Part shown: in pieces, positions 15,374 to 17,962 of the stretch
Layout: every line of letters begins with the position of its first letter
Numbering within the stretch: the first letter of the stretch is position 1
Assembly (NCBI GenBank): GCA_029261305.1
Contig: JAJDBO010000360.1
Location: 1 to 17,962, forward strand
Length of the DNA: 17,962 bases
Direction of reading: 5' to 3'
Source of the DNA: Nitrospirales bacterium
GTDB lineage: Bacteria > Nitrospirota > Nitrospiria > Nitrospirales > UBA8639
Position numbers and translations under genes: made by a program
The notes under the pieces: model-generated
The model's input: only the letters and a program-made list of their open reading frames with translations
Database searches by the model: none
Told to the model about the DNA's origin: nothing

Positions 15374-16160
15374 AAGTTTTTACAACACCTTCAGTTACCT
15401 AGGAAGCATCGTTCTGTCTACCACCTTACTAGGAACCACAGGTTGCCAGGATTTTGCACCCTATACGATGGCCTCGCCATCAAATGGCACATCAACGCTT
15501 CTGTCTCCTTCGACGGTTTTTGCTCCTCCCCCCCAAGATGTAAAATTTCTTGAAGGGCTAGGAACTCGCGCGGACAATCAATTGTCTCAATGTCGAACGT
15601 CCAAGGCGTGTAATCATGCACATTTCCTCAAAGCCTTAACCGCCCTTCATTCCAATCGAGATGCGGCAATCTATCACTTTCAAAAAGTCATGGAATCGCC
15701 CCCCTCCAATCGCCTGAGTCAAGCCAGTCGCGTGTGGTTGTGGCTCTTAGATGAACTCGGTCGCTCCCCGTCACAAGGCACATCAAACATTGATCTGACG
15801 AGGGAGTTGGTTCAGGCGCTATTGGAACGAGACCTTGGATTGTTAGGGTCCCCTGACTCGCCCCAACCACTTGTGCCATCTGATCTCAAGCAACTTTTGT
15901 TGGCCCAGGACACCAAAGTTAAAGCTCTCAGTGCACAAGTTCATGAACTCACACAAGAAGTTGGGGGCCTCAAAACTGAGTCGGCATCCAACCATTCACT
16001 GCAACAAGCATTACACGCCCGGGAAAAAAAGGTGGCTGAACTGACCAGTCAACTTGATGCGCTCCGACGAATTGATCAAGAGCTCAAGGAAAAAGCCCCT
16101 CCGACCACACCATCCGAAACCATCATGCCACCTAAGGAGGAACTACGTGCCAACCCCTAA
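15363..16160 (+). CDS. QseG-like coiled-coil lipoprotein of the kinase operon
   Basis: 265 residues from the ATG at 15363, which has AAGAGG 6 bases upstream. The frame is open to an ATG at 15291 inside the kinase gene, but only the later start gives a proper signal peptide: MYRKSFYNTFSYLGSIVLST, then a hydrophobic run ending GTTGC with Cys28 as likely lipidation site. The lipobox has Thr at -3, where Leu is usual. After a Ser/Pro-rich linker, the middle region (about residues 55-150) is helical, and the C-terminal part from about residue 175 is a heptad-rich coiled coil (AQVHELTQEVGGLKTE; VAELTSQLDALRRIDQELKE) ending in a Pro-rich tail. E. coli QseG, between glrK and glrR, has the same layout: a lipoprotein with C-terminal coiled coil. 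It probably acts at the envelope with the kinase. Confidence 0.75.
   Translation: MYRKSFYNTFSYLGSIVLSTTLLGTTGCQDFAPYTMASPSNGTSTLLSPSTVFAPPPQDVKFLEGLGTRADNQLSQCRTSKACNHAHFLKALTALHSNRDAAIYHFQKVMESPPSNRLSQASRVWLWLLDELGRSPSQGTSNIDLTRELVQALLERDLGLLGSPDSPQPLVPSDLKQLLLAQDTKVKALSAQVHELTQEVGGLKTESASNHSLQQALHAREKKVAELTSQLDALRRIDQELKEKAPPTTPSETIMPPKEELRANP
16134..16140 (+). promoter_or_regulatory. Ribosome-binding site that decides the glrR start
   Basis: AAGGAGG, a full Shine-Dalgarno match, stands 6 bases before GTG at 16147, inside the end of the lipoprotein gene. The ATG at 16054 that opens the longest frame has no such site. Confidence 0.85.
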
Positions 16161-17535
16161 TACCCCGCTGGAACGCATTCTCGTTGTTGACGATGATGAG
16201 GGCCTCTTAACCTTGTTACGCATGCGTTTAACCTCTTTTGGTTTTGATGTCACGGTATGCTCCAACGGCAAAGCCGCGATTGCCCACATTCAAGAGGCTC
16301 TCTACGACTTTGTGATCTTGGATGTCCGGATGCCGGACATGACCGGAATTCAAGTCATGGAGGAATTACTCCAACTCCACCCGGCGCTTCCCATCCTCAT
16401 TCTCACCGCTCATGGCTGCATTCCTGATGCGGTGGAAGCGATGAAAAAAGGAGCCTATTCGTATCTCACGAAGCCATTTGATGATAAGGAACTGCATGCG
16501 TGTATCGAAAAAGCACTCTCCCAAAAACGTATGACTCAAGAAATTCATCGGCTCAAGATGTTGGTAGGGGAACTATATGGAATGGATAATGTGGTGGCGC
16601 GAAGTCCACAAATGCAGGCGATTCTTCAACAAGTCAGCCGTGTAGCCAATACGGATGCCACCGTCTGCATTGCAGGAGAAACGGGAACTGGAAAGGAAGT
16701 CATTGCTCGAGTCCTCCACTGTAATAGCGCACGAGCAACGGGACCATTTGTCGCAGTCAATTGTGCGGCAATTCCCGAGTCTCTTTTTGAAAGCGAATTA
16801 TTTGGCCATACCAAAGGATCGTTTACTGGGGCCTATCAATCAAAAATGGGGCTCTTTGAAACCGGTCAGCGTGGCACCTTATTTCTTGATGAGATTGGGG
16901 AAATGCCACTTGCGCTACAGGGAAAACTCTTGCGTGCTATCCAGGAGCGTGAAGTTGTTCCGATTGGCGCTCGCCAACCGATTAAAATTGATGTCCGCCT
17001 CATTACTGCGACGAACAAGGATTTGAGCGTAGCTGTAAATGAAGGGCGATTTCGAGAGGATTTATTTTACCGCATCCAGGTTGTTCCTATTTCTATTCCC
17101 CCACTTCGGGAACGAAGGCAAGACATCCCCTCGCTGGCACAACATTTTTTGAAGAAAAGTTCGGCACGCTCGAATAAAGCCATTCGAGGATTTGTCCCCG
17201 ATGCCCTACAAACAATGACCGTATATTCCTGGCCAGGCAATATCCGCGAATTGGAAAATGTTGTGGAGCATGCGGTGATTATGGCTACTCAGGATATGAT
17301 TACACCGGACCTTCTTCCCATTATTCGCCAATCTGGCAAAGGCATGTTGGCTCCACTCACCGAAGCCAAGGAATCTTTTGAACGAGACTACCTCAAAACC
17401 TTACTGCAGATTACCGAAGGCAATATTTCACGATCGTCTCAAATCGCAGGAAGATACAGATCCGACTTCTATAAACTGCTGAAAAAGTATCAATTGTATC
17501 CGACGAATAAACCCGCCCCATCCACTCTGGACTGA
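16147..17535 (+). CDS. glrR: Sigma-54-dependent response regulator, GlrR/QseF-like
   Basis: 462 residues from the GTG at 16147, which overlaps the lipoprotein stop by 14 bases. The receiver domain (about 10-125) has the acidic patch VVDDDEG and the phospho-acceptor Asp59 in FVILDVRMPDM, then LTAHG and the conserved KP in YLTKPFDD. The AAA+ domain (about 155-390) has Walker A GETGTGK (177-183), the sigma-54 contact loop as GSFTGA (224-229) instead of the usual GAFTGA, and Walker B LFLDEIGE (Asp248, Glu249). The C terminus has a Fis-type helix-turn-helix. FERDYLKTLLQITEGNISRS followed by DFYKLLKKYQL closely resembles the end of E. coli GlrR as I recall it. It should activate sigma-54 promoters after phosphorylation by the upstream kinase. 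Its targets are not visible here, and I found no clear sigma-54 promoter in the flanking gaps. Confidence 0.9.
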   Translation: MPTPNTPLERILVVDDDEGLLTLLRMRLTSFGFDVTVCSNGKAAIAHIQEALYDFVILDVRMPDMTGIQVMEELLQLHPALPILILTAHGCIPDAVEAMKKGAYSYLTKPFDDKELHACIEKALSQKRMTQEIHRLKMLVGELYGMDNVVARSPQMQAILQQVSRVANTDATVCIAGETGTGKEVIARVLHCNSARATGPFVAVNCAAIPESLFESELFGHTKGSFTGAYQSKMGLFETGQRGTLFLDEIGEMPLALQGKLLRAIQEREVVPIGARQPIKIDVRLITATNKDLSVAVNEGRFREDLFYRIQVVPISIPPLRERRQDIPSLAQHFLKKSSARSNKAIRGFVPDALQTMTVYSWPGNIRELENVVEHAVIMATQDMITPDLLPIIRQSGKGMLAPLTEAKESFERDYLKTLLQITEGNISRSSQIAGRYRSDFYKLLKKYQLYPTNKPAPSTLD

Positions 17536-17962
17536 TATCGACTCCGTTTCGGAACCACCACCTGATCTCGTCAATTCTCTCTCACCAAATCTCCATCAAT
17601 GTTCGGAGGGTGTATTCTCATGAATTGGGAATAATGAGTCACCCTTTCCTTTCACAATATTCAATAACATTCTCTCGCACAGCCTAACACCCAGTAATGT
17701 ACAGCTATCGAAATTCAACCTCTTAGATTAATAAATTTTATGAACACATTAAGACGAGAATCCAACGGTCGACTGTAAAGAATTACGTCACCCCGTCCGA
17801 CTAAATCCCTATAAAGTGTAAAGATTCAAAATAATGAACACTGCCTTAGGGGCATTACGCCTAAGGATTACATTACGCGAAGTGGGGTCGTAACAAATTA
17901 TGTATGTCGGGTCACATCAACAGGAACGTGGAAGCCTCGGGAATGGTTTTGGTTTTGTGCTC
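17536..17962. other. Gene-free region after glrR; possible control region of a gene beyond the window
   Basis: Only tiny open frames without ribosome-binding sites are present. The first part (about 17550-17600) is C-rich and G-poor, as in Rho-loading regions, and no intrinsic terminator follows glrR. From about 17680 the sequence is AT-rich, with promoter-like boxes such as TATAAA (17810-17815) that lack a good -35. The last 120 bases hold a palindrome, a direct repeat and a CRP-like half site. Confidence 0.45.
17844..17878. repeat. Palindrome interleaved with a direct repeat
   Basis: CCTTAGG (17844-17850) and CCTAAGG (17860-17866) form a perfect 7-bp inverted repeat with a 9-base centre. 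CATTACGC occurs twice, at 17853-17860 and 17871-17878, spaced 18 bases start to start. No T-run follows the palindrome, so protein binding seems likelier than termination. Confidence 0.5.

Noticed and set aside
17536..17962. Sigma-54 promoter in the right-hand gene-free region
   Set aside because: I searched for GG-N10-GC with the surrounding -24/-12 consensus and found no acceptable match on the plus strand.

Overview
The window looks like chromosomal core sequence from a Gram-negative bacterium, most likely of the phylum Nitrospirota (Nitrospira-like). I infer this from the protein flavour, the order uppS-cdsA-dxr-rseP-proS, the moderate GC content and the mix of ATG, GTG and TTG/CTG-like starts. 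I have run no database search, so the taxonomy is tentative.

Layout. On the minus strand, a two-gene unit reads out of the left edge: tldD (GTG start at 2272) followed by a partial tldE/pmbA. Both encode TldD/TldE metalloprotease subunits. From 2273 to 3071 there is no gene. This divergent gap holds a putative promoter on each side (tldD leftward, uppS rightward). Between them lie two copies of a GC-rich, multi-hairpin repeat in inverted orientation. From 3072 to 9154 a plus-strand run encodes envelope and isoprenoid functions and a tRNA synthetase: uppS (undecaprenyl-PP synthase), cdsA (CDP-diglyceride synthase), dxr (MEP-pathway reductoisomerase), rseP (site-2 protease) and proS. Dxr supplies isoprenoid precursors, UppS makes the lipid carrier for wall synthesis, CdsA makes the phospholipid precursor, and RseP handles intramembrane proteolysis. 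Two tandem bifunctional-nuclease-domain paralogues follow, then rplM-rpsI closed by a strong intrinsic terminator, then argC-argJ (arginine biosynthesis).

The right part (13868-17535) is a compact three-gene signalling operon with overlapping genes: a membrane histidine kinase, a coiled-coil lipoprotein and a sigma-54-dependent response regulator. Order and sequence features match the enterobacterial GlrK-QseG-GlrR (QseE/G/F) system. Upstream is a TATAAT box with a CRP/FNR-like palindrome centred about 41.5 bases before the predicted transcription start. The last 427 bases have no gene but contain a palindrome, direct repeats and a partial copy of the CRP-like site, so they may be the control region of a gene beyond the window.

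The most unusual element is the inverted pair of structured repeats at 2380-2906. In three hairpins of each copy, bases that differ between copies are compensated on the other arm. This indicates selection or copying for folded structure rather than for the spurious ORFs that cross them. The rest is mostly conserved housekeeping gene content.
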